In this document: positions 30,182 through 38,113 of the stretch, one piece after another
Layout of the letters: every line of letters begins with the position of its first letter
Numbering within the stretch: the stretch's first letter is position 1
Origin: Pseudolabrys sp.
GTDB lineage: Bacteria; Pseudomonadota; Alphaproteobacteria; Rhizobiales; Xanthobacteraceae
NCBI GenBank assembly: GCA_030655215.1
Contig: JAURVZ010000023.1
Location: forward strand, 1 to 64,000
DNA: 64,000 nucleotides
Direction: 5' to 3'
Translations under genes and position numbers: made by a program
The notes under the pieces: model-generated
Database searches by the model: none
Told to the model about the DNA's origin: nothing
What the model saw: only the letters and a program-made list of their open reading frames with translations

Positions 30182-31095
30182 GAAACCATCCCAAACATCG
30201 CCTCGCCGTAAATCCCGCGCGTGTCAATGAGCAAAGGTTGCACGGCGGCGACGAAGGCATCGTGCTCGGCAGGAGTGAGTTCAACAATCTCACACCCCGC
30301 CGCTTCGATCGCCTGACGCGATTGCGCGTTCTCCTCGATGGCGAGTGTGCGCTGGAACGCCACCGCCTCGCTCACTGCGCTGCGCAACGCCTCCTGCACA
30401 TCCTGCGGCCAGGAATCGAACGAGGCGCGGTGCAGGAAGATCGGCCGCGAAATATAGAAGTGCGAAGAGAGCGTGTGATATTTGTGAAAACTATGCACGC
30501 CATAGGTGACCGTATTGGCCAGCGGATTTTCCTGCGCATCGAGCGTGCCGGCGACCACCATTGAAATCGCCTCGGTGAGATCCATGCGCATCGCCTGCGC
30601 GCCGAGCAGTTCGAAGGTGCGCCGCTGGATCTCGCTCGGCAGCACGCGGATCCTCATGCCTTTCATGTCGGAAGGCAGATGGATCGGCCGCAGCTTGTTG
30701 GAGATGTGGCGGAAGCCGTTCTCGAACCAGCCCAGAATGCGGTAGCCGATGCGCGCTTCGATCCGCTCGGCGAGATGGCGGCCGAGTTCGCCATCCATCG
30801 CCGCGCGTGCCTGCGCATTATTGGCGAACAGAAACGGCAGGTCGACGAAGCCAAGCTCGGGCACGCGGTCGGTCAGATAGCTTGACGATTGATAACCGAG
30901 CGTGATCTCTCCGCTTTCGACCAAAGTGAGAATGTCCTCGGATTTGTAGCCGTGGTCCATGATGTTGAAGGTGTAGGAGACGGCAATGCGGTCGCCGAAC
31001 TGCGCTTCCAGTTTATCGCCGATGAATTTGAGCGACTTACTGAAACCGGTTGTTGCCGGGCCGTAACCGCCCATGACGATTTTGATCGCTGACAT
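30178..31095 (-). CDS. TRAP transporter substrate-binding protein (DctP family), no signal peptide
   Basis: 305-aa DctP-type binding protein. Family blocks: MDHGYKSEDILTLVESGEI, GLGFVDLPFLF-like LGFVDLPFLFANNAQ, DMKGMRIRVLPSEIQ (lobe hinge) and AGTLDAQENPLANTVTYG, where the conserved Arg/Asn ligand contacts lie. ATG 31095 gives MSAIKIVMGGYGPAT, which is already the first strand of the fold, so no export signal is encoded. A longer in-frame extension (to 31401) overlaps the acyl-CoA dehydrogenase gene and is Arg-rich, not signal-like. No DctQ/DctM genes are adjacent. The stop codon lies inside the palindromic repeat. It may act in the cytoplasm or have lost its signal. Confidence 0.85.
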   Translation of the reverse strand: MSAIKIVMGGYGPATTGFSKSLKFIGDKLEAQFGDRIAVSYTFNIMDHGYKSEDILTLVESGEITLGYQSSSYLTDRVPELGFVDLPFLFANNAQARAAMDGELGRHLAERIEARIGYRILGWFENGFRHISNKLRPIHLPSDMKGMRIRVLPSEIQRRTFELLGAQAMRMDLTEAISMVVAGTLDAQENPLANTVTYGVHSFHKYHTLSSHFYISRPIFLHRASFDSWPQDVQEALRSAVSEAVAFQRTLAIEENAQSRQAIEAAGCEIVELTPAEHDAFVAAVQPLLIDTRGIYGEAMFGMVS

Positions 31096-31106
31096 GGGGC
31101 GCGCCG

Positions 31107-32339
31107 TTACAAATCCACGGGCGCATTGCGTCTGCCCTCGCCAGGGCCCCATTGCCAGAAGTCGCGGCCCTCCTGCCGCATGAATTTCGCCAGCACCATC
31201 ATGTGCACTTCGGAGGCGCCATCGACCAATTTGGCCGAGCGCGCATAGCGATAGATCCACTCGACAATCGTATCCTTGGAATAGCCGCGTGCGCCCTGCA
31301 ACTGGATCGCCATGTCGGCGGCGCGATGCAAGGTCTCGGCGACGTGCACCTTGGCCATCGACACTTCCTTGCGCGCGCGGCCGCCCTGATCGAGCATCCA
31401 CGCCGCATGCATGGTCAGCAACCGGCCGATCTGGATTTGCTGGCCGATCTCACCCAGCTTCATCTGTACGCTTTCGCGATCGGCGAGCTTGATGCCGAAG
31501 CCTTCGCGCTCGCCGACGTAGTCTTGCGCCACCTCGACACAGCGTTTGGCAAAGCCGGTCCAGCGCATGCAATGCGTCAGCCGCGCCGGGCCGAGACGCA
31601 ATTGCATCAGGCGCAGGCCTTCGCCCTCGCCGAGCAGCACATTTTCTTCCGGCACTTCGAGGCCGTCGAATTCCAGTTCGCAATGGCCGCCATGTTCTTC
31701 CGGCCCCATGATCGGAATGCGGCGGATAATGCGCCAGCCCGGCTGGTCCTTGTGAAACAGAAAGGCGGTGAGGCCCTTGCGCGCGTCGTCGCTGGTGCGC
31801 GCCATCAGGATGAAGAAGGCCGCGCCGTCCGCGCCGGTGATGAACCATTTGCGGCCGCTGATGACGTATTTGCCGCCGCGCTTTTCAGCGCGCGTGCGGA
31901 TCATGGTCGGGTCAGAGCCGCCGCCGGGCGAAGGCTCGGTCATGGCGAAAGCCGAGCGCACCTTTCCGGCAACGAGCGGCGCGAGGAACGTGTCCTTCTG
32001 CTTCTGCGTGCCGACGAGCTTCAGCATGTTCATGTTGCCGTCGTCCGGCGCCATGCAATTGATGGCGAGCGGGCCGAAGATGGAACGCGCCGCTTCCTCA
32101 TAGATCGCCGCCCAGGCGACCATAGGCAGATCCATGCCGCCATATTCCTTCGGCGATTGCGGCGCCCACAGGCCCGCGGCGCGCGCCTTGACGCGCACGG
32201 CTTCGAGCCGGTCATGCGGGATGTTCTCGTAGTCGGCGAAGTTTGCCGGGTCTTGCTCCAGCGGCAGGACATGCTCATCGACGAAGCCGCGCACCTTGAG
32301 CCGCAGCGCTTCGATCTCGGGCGAGAGTGTGAAGTCCAT
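31107..32339 (-). CDS. Acyl-CoA dehydrogenase family protein
   Basis: 410-aa FAD flavoprotein that makes trans-2-enoyl-CoA. ATG 32339 has a ribosome site (AAGGGAT) and gives MDFTLSPEIEALRLK, a normal start. FAD-contact blocks: AFAMTEPSPGGGSDPT and GRKWFITGADGA. The C-terminal motif VDGASEVHMM, where many relatives have EGTSEI, matches the ACAD10/11-like group, which acts on long or modified acyl-CoAs. It follows the SDR gene by 4 bp, so both are probably one transcript. Confidence 0.92.
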   Translation of the reverse strand: MDFTLSPEIEALRLKVRGFVDEHVLPLEQDPANFADYENIPHDRLEAVRVKARAAGLWAPQSPKEYGGMDLPMVAWAAIYEEAARSIFGPLAINCMAPDDGNMNMLKLVGTQKQKDTFLAPLVAGKVRSAFAMTEPSPGGGSDPTMIRTRAEKRGGKYVISGRKWFITGADGAAFFILMARTSDDARKGLTAFLFHKDQPGWRIIRRIPIMGPEEHGGHCELEFDGLEVPEENVLLGEGEGLRLMQLRLGPARLTHCMRWTGFAKRCVEVAQDYVGEREGFGIKLADRESVQMKLGEIGQQIQIGRLLTMHAAWMLDQGGRARKEVSMAKVHVAETLHRAADMAIQLQGARGYSKDTIVEWIYRYARSAKLVDGASEVHMMVLAKFMRQEGRDFWQWGPGEGRRNAPVDL

Positions 32340-32343
32340 TGTC

Positions 32344-33126
32344 TTATCCCTTGATCTGCACGACCTGGCCGCCATCGACGATGATGGTGGCGCCGGTCAT
32401 ATAGGCGCCGGCGTCGGAAGCGAGCAACAGCAGCGCGCCGTCGAGATCGCCGGCGGCGCCGAAGCGGCCCATCGGAATGTCGCGCTTCATTGCCTGGCCG
32501 GCTTCGCTTTCGAGATATTTGTCGTTGATCTCGGTAACGAACCAGCCCGGCGCGATGGCATTGACGCGCACGCCCTTGGCCGCGAGTTCGACCGACAATG
32601 CCTTGGTCGTTTGCACCACCGCCGCCTTGGCCACCGCATAAGACGCGGTGCCCTTGGTGACGCCGAAGCCGAGCACCGAGGCGATGTTGACGATTGAACC
32701 GTGCACCTTGGCCGCGACCATGCGGCGCGCGGCTTCCTGCGCCCAGTAGAACACCGCATCGAGATCGACCGAGAGGACGCGGCGCCATTCGTCCGGCGTC
32801 ACATCGGTAGCGCGCACCGGCTGCTGCGCCACGCCGGCATTGTTGACGAGGATGGTGACGGTACCGAATGCCTCCTCGGCGGCATCGAAGGCAGCATTCA
32901 TTGCGGCGCGGTCGGTGACATCGGCTTCGATGGTGAGAGCCTTGCCGCCTTTGGCCTCGATCTCGGCTTTCAGCGCCTCAAGCCGTTCGGTGCGGCGGGC
33001 GACCAGAGCGACCGCCGCGCCATTGTCGGCCAGCGCGCGGCCGAATTGCTGGCCGAGGCCGCTCGACGCGCCGGTCACCAGCGCGACGCGGCCGGTGAGG
33101 TTGAACATGTCGGCGGCTTTGGTCAT
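32344..33126 (-). CDS. Short-chain dehydrogenase/reductase
   Basis: 260-aa NAD(P)-dependent oxidoreductase of the classical SDR type. Cofactor loop TGASSGLG (residues 19-26), NNAG near residue 94, catalytic Ser in NIASVLG near 149 and the YxxxK pair in SYAVAKAA near 162-166. The C-terminal GATIIVDGGQVV closes the fold. A ribosome site GAGGGAA precedes ATG 33126. Coupled to the acyl-CoA dehydrogenase gene, it may oxidise a 3-hydroxyacyl-CoA or an alcohol in the same catabolic route. The substrate is inferred, not seen. Confidence 0.92.
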   Translation of the reverse strand: MTKAADMFNLTGRVALVTGASSGLGQQFGRALADNGAAVALVARRTERLEALKAEIEAKGGKALTIEADVTDRAAMNAAFDAAEEAFGTVTILVNNAGVAQQPVRATDVTPDEWRRVLSVDLDAVFYWAQEAARRMVAAKVHGSIVNIASVLGFGVTKGTASYAVAKAAVVQTTKALSVELAAKGVRVNAIAPGWFVTEINDKYLESEAGQAMKRDIPMGRFGAAGDLDGALLLLASDAGAYMTGATIIVDGGQVVQIKG

Positions 33127-33232
33127 CGTGTTTCCCTCATGCGAACGCTGACATAGCAGACCGGCGGACGGAATGATGGCATATAGCGGCGCGTTCGGCT
33201 AAATTTCGTCCGTGAGTCAAGAGACCGACCTG

Positions 33233-33706
33233 ATGAAACCGACGGACGAAGAACAGCTGCGGCATGCTTTCGATGTTGCCGAGGGCGCGCTGGACAATGG
33301 CAACCACCCGTTCGGCGCCACTTTGGTCGGGCCCGACGGCGAGGTGCTGCTGGAATTCGAGAACGGCTATTTGCCGGACGGCGACATGACGGCGCATGCC
33401 GAGCGCCTGCTGGCGACGGCCGCTTCCAAGGCGTTCGAGCCGGAGGAACTGGCCGAGTGCACATTGTATTCCTCTGCCGAACCCTGCGCGATGTGCGCCG
33501 GCGCTATTTATTGGGCCGGCATTGGCCGCGTCGTCTATGGCCTGTCGGAAGCGCGGCTGAAGACCATCACCGGCAACCATGAAGAAAACCCGACGCTCGA
33601 TCTTCCCTGCCGCACGGTGTTTGCCGCCGGTCAGCGCAAGGTCGAGGTGGTTGGCCCGATGCTCGAGGATGAAGCAGCCGAGCAGCACGGAGGCGTGTGG
33701 GATTAA
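33233..33706 (+). CDS. Nucleoside/nucleobase deaminase (CDA superfamily)
   Basis: 157-aa zinc deaminase. Zinc and catalytic residues lie in TAHAERLL (His and Glu) and EPCAMCAGAIYWAG (two Cys). The C-terminal part DLPCRTVFAAGQRKVEVVGP resembles guanine deaminase and related nucleobase deaminases more than TadA. ATG 33233 has an AAGAGA ribosome site 8 nt upstream; GTG 33212 is an alternative that would add 7 residues. The 3' end overlaps the convergent nitronate monooxygenase gene by four bases. The precise base is not certain. Confidence 0.88.
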   Translation: MKPTDEEQLRHAFDVAEGALDNGNHPFGATLVGPDGEVLLEFENGYLPDGDMTAHAERLLATAASKAFEPEELAECTLYSSAEPCAMCAGAIYWAGIGRVVYGLSEARLKTITGNHEENPTLDLPCRTVFAAGQRKVEVVGPMLEDEAAEQHGGVWD

Positions 33707-34743
33707 GCCGCCGCGATTTCCGCCATCAATGTTTTCATCAGCGCGGCCGCCGGCATGGCGCGGGCGCGCGTGACGCCGCGGCCGGCCCAGAGCGAGATGT
33801 AATCGGCCAAGCCCTGCTTGCCGGATTCATTGCGCATCGGCCGCGTCAGATCGTTCTGCTGGCGGAACGGCAAGATCGGCGTGTTCGCCGTCATGTCGAT
33901 GAAGGCATTGCGCAAGCCGCGCGCCTCGCGGCCGGAATAGGCGCGGGTGATCACCGTTGTGTCCTCGCGCGCGTCAAGCATTGCCTGCTTGTAAACCGCA
34001 GCCGCGCCGCTTTCCGGACAGACGAGAAACGCGGTGCCGAGTTGCGCCGCTTGCGCACCAGCAGCGAACGCACGCTTGATGTCGGCACCGTTCATCAAAC
34101 CGCCGGAGGCGAACACCGGCAGCGCGACAGCGGCGGTAATGCCGCGCGTCAGCTCAAGCATCGGCACCATCGATGTTTCCATCGCGCCAAGGAATGTGCC
34201 GCGATGCGCGCCGGCCTCCTCGCCTTGCGCAACGATGGAGTCGACGCCGGCGTCAGCCAGCGCGCGGGCTTCATCTACCGTTGTCGCGGTGCCGCAGGTG
34301 GGGATGCCGGCCTTGCGTAAGCGCGCGAGTGCGTCGGCACTCGGCAGGCCGAAGGTGAAGCTGAACATAGCCGGCTTGGCTTCGATGATGGCGGCGAGTT
34401 GATCGTCGAACGGATTCTCCGGCACCGCCGGCAACACCGGCGGCGGCAAGCCCAGCTTCTCATGCGCCTTCGTAACCATCGCCAGCATCGGCGCCGGATC
34501 GACTGGCGGACGGATATTGTAGCCGCCGGCGAACAGGTTCAGCGCGAAGGGCTTCGAGGTCAGCGCGCGGATTTGTTTGGCGGTGTCGAGTATCTGCTGC
34601 GGCGTTGCATAACCGCCGCCCCAGGAGCCGAGCCCGCCGGCATTCGATACCGCCGCAGCAAGCTCGACAGTGCCGGAGCCGCCCGCCATCGGCGACAGGA
34701 TGATCGGCTGGGTGACGCCAAGTTGCTGCAGAAAGTCCGTCAT
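33703..34743 (-). CDS. Nitronate monooxygenase family FMN enzyme
   Basis: 346-aa TIM-barrel flavoprotein of the 2-nitropropane dioxygenase family. N-terminal TQPIILSPMAGGSGTVELAA, the FMN phosphate region ASGGLMNGADIKRAFAAGA, and VAQGEEAGAHRGTF (catalytic His region) are typical. Such enzymes oxidise alkyl nitronates such as propionate 3-nitronate, often a detoxification. The ATG overlaps the stop of the NicO gene (ATGA), so it is translated as the last gene of the M3 peptidase/GGT/DUF1007/NicO operon. How it fits that operon is not clear. Confidence 0.88.
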   Translation of the reverse strand: MTDFLQQLGVTQPIILSPMAGGSGTVELAAAVSNAGGLGSWGGGYATPQQILDTAKQIRALTSKPFALNLFAGGYNIRPPVDPAPMLAMVTKAHEKLGLPPPVLPAVPENPFDDQLAAIIEAKPAMFSFTFGLPSADALARLRKAGIPTCGTATTVDEARALADAGVDSIVAQGEEAGAHRGTFLGAMETSMVPMLELTRGITAAVALPVFASGGLMNGADIKRAFAAGAQAAQLGTAFLVCPESGAAAVYKQAMLDAREDTTVITRAYSGREARGLRNAFIDMTANTPILPFRQQNDLTRPMRNESGKQGLADYISLWAGRGVTRARAMPAAALMKTLMAEIAAA

Positions 34744-35801
34744 ATGCCGATTAAGCGTTCGCTGACCATGTAGCCCATCAACAATAGCGCGCCGAAGACG
34801 ATGATGAAAGCGGCGGCGGCGGTCTCGAAGCCGCGCAGCAGCAGCATGCCGGCGCCCGGCCGCGCCTCGGCGAATTTGGCGGCAAGGCCGCGCGCGCCGA
34901 CGGCAAGCGTGGCGATGGCCGACACGGTGATCGCCGTGCCGAGGCCCATGACGAAGGTCGAAGCAATGCCGGCCCAGAGCATGCCTTGCGCCAGTGCGAA
35001 GACCAGAACGATGATCGCGCCCGAGCAGGGTCGCAAGCCGACGGCGACGATGGCGGTCAGGCCGCGCTTCCACCAGTCGCGGCCGCCGAGTTCGGCAGGC
35101 TCCGGCGCATGGGCATGGCCCCAGGCGTGGCCGTCGTCGTGCCCGTGGTGGTCGTGCGCATGACCGTGCGAACAGGCAGGGCCGTGCACATGACCATGAT
35201 GGTGATGGTGATGATCATGATGGTGATGATCATGATGCGCATGATCATGCGCCGCCTTTTGCGGCAGCAGCAATTTCAGAAAGGCGCGGCCTTTGACCCA
35301 GAACAGCCGCAAGCCGATCAGCATGATCAGGCCATAGCTGACAACTTCGATGACGCGGACCGTGTCGCCCATCGCCTTCGAAGTGGCGCCGAGCGCGACG
35401 GCAACAATGCCGACCACCGCCACCGCGGTGATGGCTTGCAAAATGGCCGAGGCAAAGGACAGCGCAATGCCGCGCTTCCAGGTTTCGTCATTGGCGACCA
35501 GATACGACGAGATCACCGCCTTGCCATGACCCGGCCCTGCCGCGTGAAAGACGCCATAAGCAAAGGAAATGCCGAGCAAGGCCCAGGTGGCGCTGCCATC
35601 AGCCTTGGCGGCACGAATGGCGCCGGACAGCATGCGATAGAATTCGGCCTGCTTGTGTAGGATCCAGCCGGTCAGGCCGCCGACGTCCGACTGCGCCGGT
35701 GCGCGCGTGATACCAAAGGGCTGCGCGTGCGCCATGTCGATGAGGCCCGCGGCCACCAGGACGCCGGCCGCAAGAAGAAGTGCCGTACGCCTTGTGATCA
35801 A
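34740..35801 (-). CDS. NicO/RcnA-type nickel-cobalt transporter with His-rich loop
   Basis: 353-aa inner-membrane metal exporter of the NicO family. The N-terminal hydrophobic segment ends DMAHAQ and is probably a cleaved signal. About six helices follow. The metal motif is GVFHAAGPGHGKAV near residue 85-98. The cytoplasmic or periplasmic loop at about 183-235 is extremely His-rich (DHAHHDHHHHDHH and later HGHAHDHHGHDD). The second half has VGLRPCSGAIIVLVFALA, another family block. DUF1007, its usual partner, is encoded just upstream with an ATGA overlap. Nickel or cobalt is likely by family; zinc cannot be excluded. Confidence 0.9.
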   Translation of the reverse strand: MITRRTALLLAAGVLVAAGLIDMAHAQPFGITRAPAQSDVGGLTGWILHKQAEFYRMLSGAIRAAKADGSATWALLGISFAYGVFHAAGPGHGKAVISSYLVANDETWKRGIALSFASAILQAITAVAVVGIVAVALGATSKAMGDTVRVIEVVSYGLIMLIGLRLFWVKGRAFLKLLLPQKAAHDHAHHDHHHHDHHHHHHGHVHGPACSHGHAHDHHGHDDGHAWGHAHAPEPAELGGRDWWKRGLTAIVAVGLRPCSGAIIVLVFALAQGMLWAGIASTFVMGLGTAITVSAIATLAVGARGLAAKFAEARPGAGMLLLRGFETAAAAFIIVFGALLLMGYMVSERLIGI

Positions 35802-36445
35802 GGGCAGTTCACCAGAATCTTGTTGGCGAACTTGGCGCCGAAGGCCATCGACACATTCGGCTGATCGGCGGGAATCTCCGATAGCGCCTTACCTTCGGCA
35901 AAGGTCATCTCGCGCGGCAAGACGGTTTCAAGCTTGCAGCCGGCCGGCGCGCTGGTCAGCTTCACCGGATCTTTTTTGCCGAATTCGAAATTGACGAAAA
36001 TGGTCGCGTCGTAAATGTCGACGTTCAGTTGCTTGGCCTTCACCGGCTTCTCGAGCGGAAGCGTGAAGTGCAGCGTCAGCACCTGGTTCTCGAAGCTCAG
36101 GTAATAATCCGGCAGCGGCTCGTTCATCCTGATCTTGTTGCCGTCGACGGTGGCGTAAGTGAAGTAGTCGAAGTCCTTCAGCGACTCGACATTGACCTTG
36201 GCCAGCGGCGCCAGCTCCTCGCGGGTGAATTCGCCCTTCACCTTGCCCTCATAGCCCTGCGTGGCGAAGGCCGAGAACATGTCGTCGAACGACCAGGCGT
36301 GGCGCACGCCGGTGACAGTGCCGTCCGGCGCATAGAGCACTTCCGAGTTCATCGTCACCCAGACATGCGGATGCGCGACGGCGGGCGCGGCAAAGGCGAG
36401 GCTCAGCAGAGCGGCGATGAGAATGCGGCGTTTCATGAGCGGCAC
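35798..36445 (-). CDS. Periplasmic DUF1007 protein, partner of NicO transporter
   Basis: 215-aa exported protein. Signal peptide MPLMKRRILIAALLSLAFAA ends near PAVAHPH. The mature N-terminus HPHVWVTM carries closely spaced His that could bind metal. DUF1007 blocks: VRHAWSFDDMFSAFA and YFTYATVDGNKI, then DPVKLTSAPAGC. ATG 36445 or 36436 could start it. DUF1007 genes sit next to NicO-type transporters in many proteobacteria, and a periplasmic metal-delivery or gating role is inferred from that. It starts 45 bp after the gamma-glutamyltransferase stop. Confidence 0.88.
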   Translation of the reverse strand: MPLMKRRILIAALLSLAFAAPAVAHPHVWVTMNSEVLYAPDGTVTGVRHAWSFDDMFSAFATQGYEGKVKGEFTREELAPLAKVNVESLKDFDYFTYATVDGNKIRMNEPLPDYYLSFENQVLTLHFTLPLEKPVKAKQLNVDIYDATIFVNFEFGKKDPVKLTSAPAGCKLETVLPREMTFAEGKALSEIPADQPNVSMAFGAKFANKILVNCP

Positions 36446-36490
36446 ATTATCACGGAGTGCGGCGGATTGGAGGCGGCACTTTTGTGACAG

Positions 36491-38113
36491 TTAAAGCCCC
36501 GCCGCCCCGCCATCGGCGCGGGGGTCGTGGCCGCCTTCCAGCGTGCCGTTGGGGTGGAATATGACAGCCCCGGCATGGCCCATCGTGTCGGAATAGCCGT
36601 CCTTGACGACATCGACCTCATGGCCGGCCGACATCAGCCGGTCGATCATGTGGCCGTCAAAGCGCGGCTCGATCCGCAGGCTGGTATGGTCCGAGCCCCA
36701 GGTGCGGCCCAGGAGCCAGCGTGGCGCGTCAAGCGCCTTGTCAAGCGGCTGGCCATACGTGACGTGGCGGGTGAAGAGCGCGGCCTGCGTCTGCGGCTGG
36801 CCGTCGCCGCCCATCGTGCCATAGGCCATGATGCGGCCATCCCTGAGCGTCGCGAGTGCCGGATTGAGCGTGTGGAACGGCCGCCTGCCCGGCTCCAGCG
36901 CGTTGACCGCCTTCGGATCGAGCGAGAAGCTGGCGCCGCGGTTCTGCATCAAGATGCCGGTCGCCGGCAGGACGCAGCCGGAGCCGAACTCCCAATAGAT
37001 CGACTGGATGTAGGAGACGACGAGGCCGGTGGAATCGGCCGCGCCCATCCACACTGTGTCGCCGCGCGCTTCGGGTGAAGGCCAGCGCGCCGCGCGCTTC
37101 ATGTCGATCTTGGTGACCTCATTGTCGAGGAACGGCGCATCAAGGAAATGCTTGAGGTTTCCGTCGATGTGATCCGGATCGGTGACCTCACGATCACGGA
37201 GGATGAAGGCGCGCTTGGTGGCTTCGATCAGGCCGTGGATATGGGCGAAGCTGTCGCCTTCTGACACGCGCAAGCGGTCGAACAGAGCGAGGATGATCAG
37301 CGAGGCCAACCCTTGCGTCGGCGGCGGCGTGTTGTAGAGCGTCGCACCCTTGATCGAGACGCTGAGCGGCTCGGCAATTTTCGCCTCATACTTCTCGAGG
37401 TCGGCGCGCGTCACCGGCGAACCGATGCGCTCGAGATCGGCGGCGATCTCGCGGCCGACATCGCCGCGATAGAAATCGTCGAGACCGGTTTTGGCGAGAT
37501 GCTCGAGCGTCTCGGCAAATTTGGTTTGCTTTAGCGTGGCGCCAAGTTCAGGCGCTTTGCCGTCAATGAGGAAGGCCTTGGCGAAGCCCGGCACTTTCGC
37601 CAGCTCGGCAAACTTGTCGGCGGTGAGTTGCGCCTGGCTCCGCGTGACCTTGTAGCCTTCGCGGGCGCGGCGGATGGCGGCATCGAACAGCACATGTAAA
37701 GGCAGCCGCGACGAGCCCTTGTTGATGCCCTGCCCGGTCTGCGCCTTGGCGGCATCGACCGCGAGCTGCCAACCGGCGACAGCGCCGGGCACAGTGAGCG
37801 CGGCGAGCGGGCCGCGCGACGGAATTTCGTATTGGCCGGCATCTTTGTAGAAACGCTGCGTCGCCTTCGCGCCGGCGCGCCCGGCGCCCATGATGGCGCG
37901 GACGCGACCATTCGGTTCGCGGATCAGCCAGAAGCCGTCGCCGCCGATATGGTTCATGTGCGGATAGACGGCGGCGATCGATGCCGCCATGGCCAGCATC
38001 GCCTCGATGGCGTTGCCGCCCTCTTCAAGGATCGCGCGGCCGTCTTCGACCGCCTGCGCATGCGGCGCGCAAACGACGCCTTTGCGATGGCCGGCGGTGT
38101 GGAGGTCGGTCAT
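36491..38113 (-). CDS. Gamma-glutamyltransferase family protein
   Basis: 540-aa Ntn-hydrolase of the gamma-glutamyltransferase family. The predicted autoprocessing nucleophile is Thr in ARGDTVWMGAADSTG near residue 350, which would give large and small subunits. The block NRGASFSLDP and PGRRPFHTLNPAL form the substrate pocket of the group. There is no signal peptide, unlike periplasmic Ggt of E. coli, so a cytoplasmic enzyme acting on gamma-glutamyl compounds or acylated amino acids is likely. Its ATG overlaps the M3 peptidase stop by four bases, which suggests joint peptide or glutathione-type turnover. Confidence 0.9.
   Translation of the reverse strand: MTDLHTAGHRKGVVCAPHAQAVEDGRAILEEGGNAIEAMLAMAASIAAVYPHMNHIGGDGFWLIREPNGRVRAIMGAGRAGAKATQRFYKDAGQYEIPSRGPLAALTVPGAVAGWQLAVDAAKAQTGQGINKGSSRLPLHVLFDAAIRRAREGYKVTRSQAQLTADKFAELAKVPGFAKAFLIDGKAPELGATLKQTKFAETLEHLAKTGLDDFYRGDVGREIAADLERIGSPVTRADLEKYEAKIAEPLSVSIKGATLYNTPPPTQGLASLIILALFDRLRVSEGDSFAHIHGLIEATKRAFILRDREVTDPDHIDGNLKHFLDAPFLDNEVTKIDMKRAARWPSPEARGDTVWMGAADSTGLVVSYIQSIYWEFGSGCVLPATGILMQNRGASFSLDPKAVNALEPGRRPFHTLNPALATLRDGRIMAYGTMGGDGQPQTQAALFTRHVTYGQPLDKALDAPRWLLGRTWGSDHTSLRIEPRFDGHMIDRLMSAGHEVDVVKDGYSDTMGHAGAVIFHPNGTLEGGHDPRADGGAAGL

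Noticed and set aside
35180-35250. Tandem ATGATGGTG-type simple repeat
   Set aside because: It is the reverse complement of His codons in the metal-binding loop of the NicO transporter, so it is explained by the protein.
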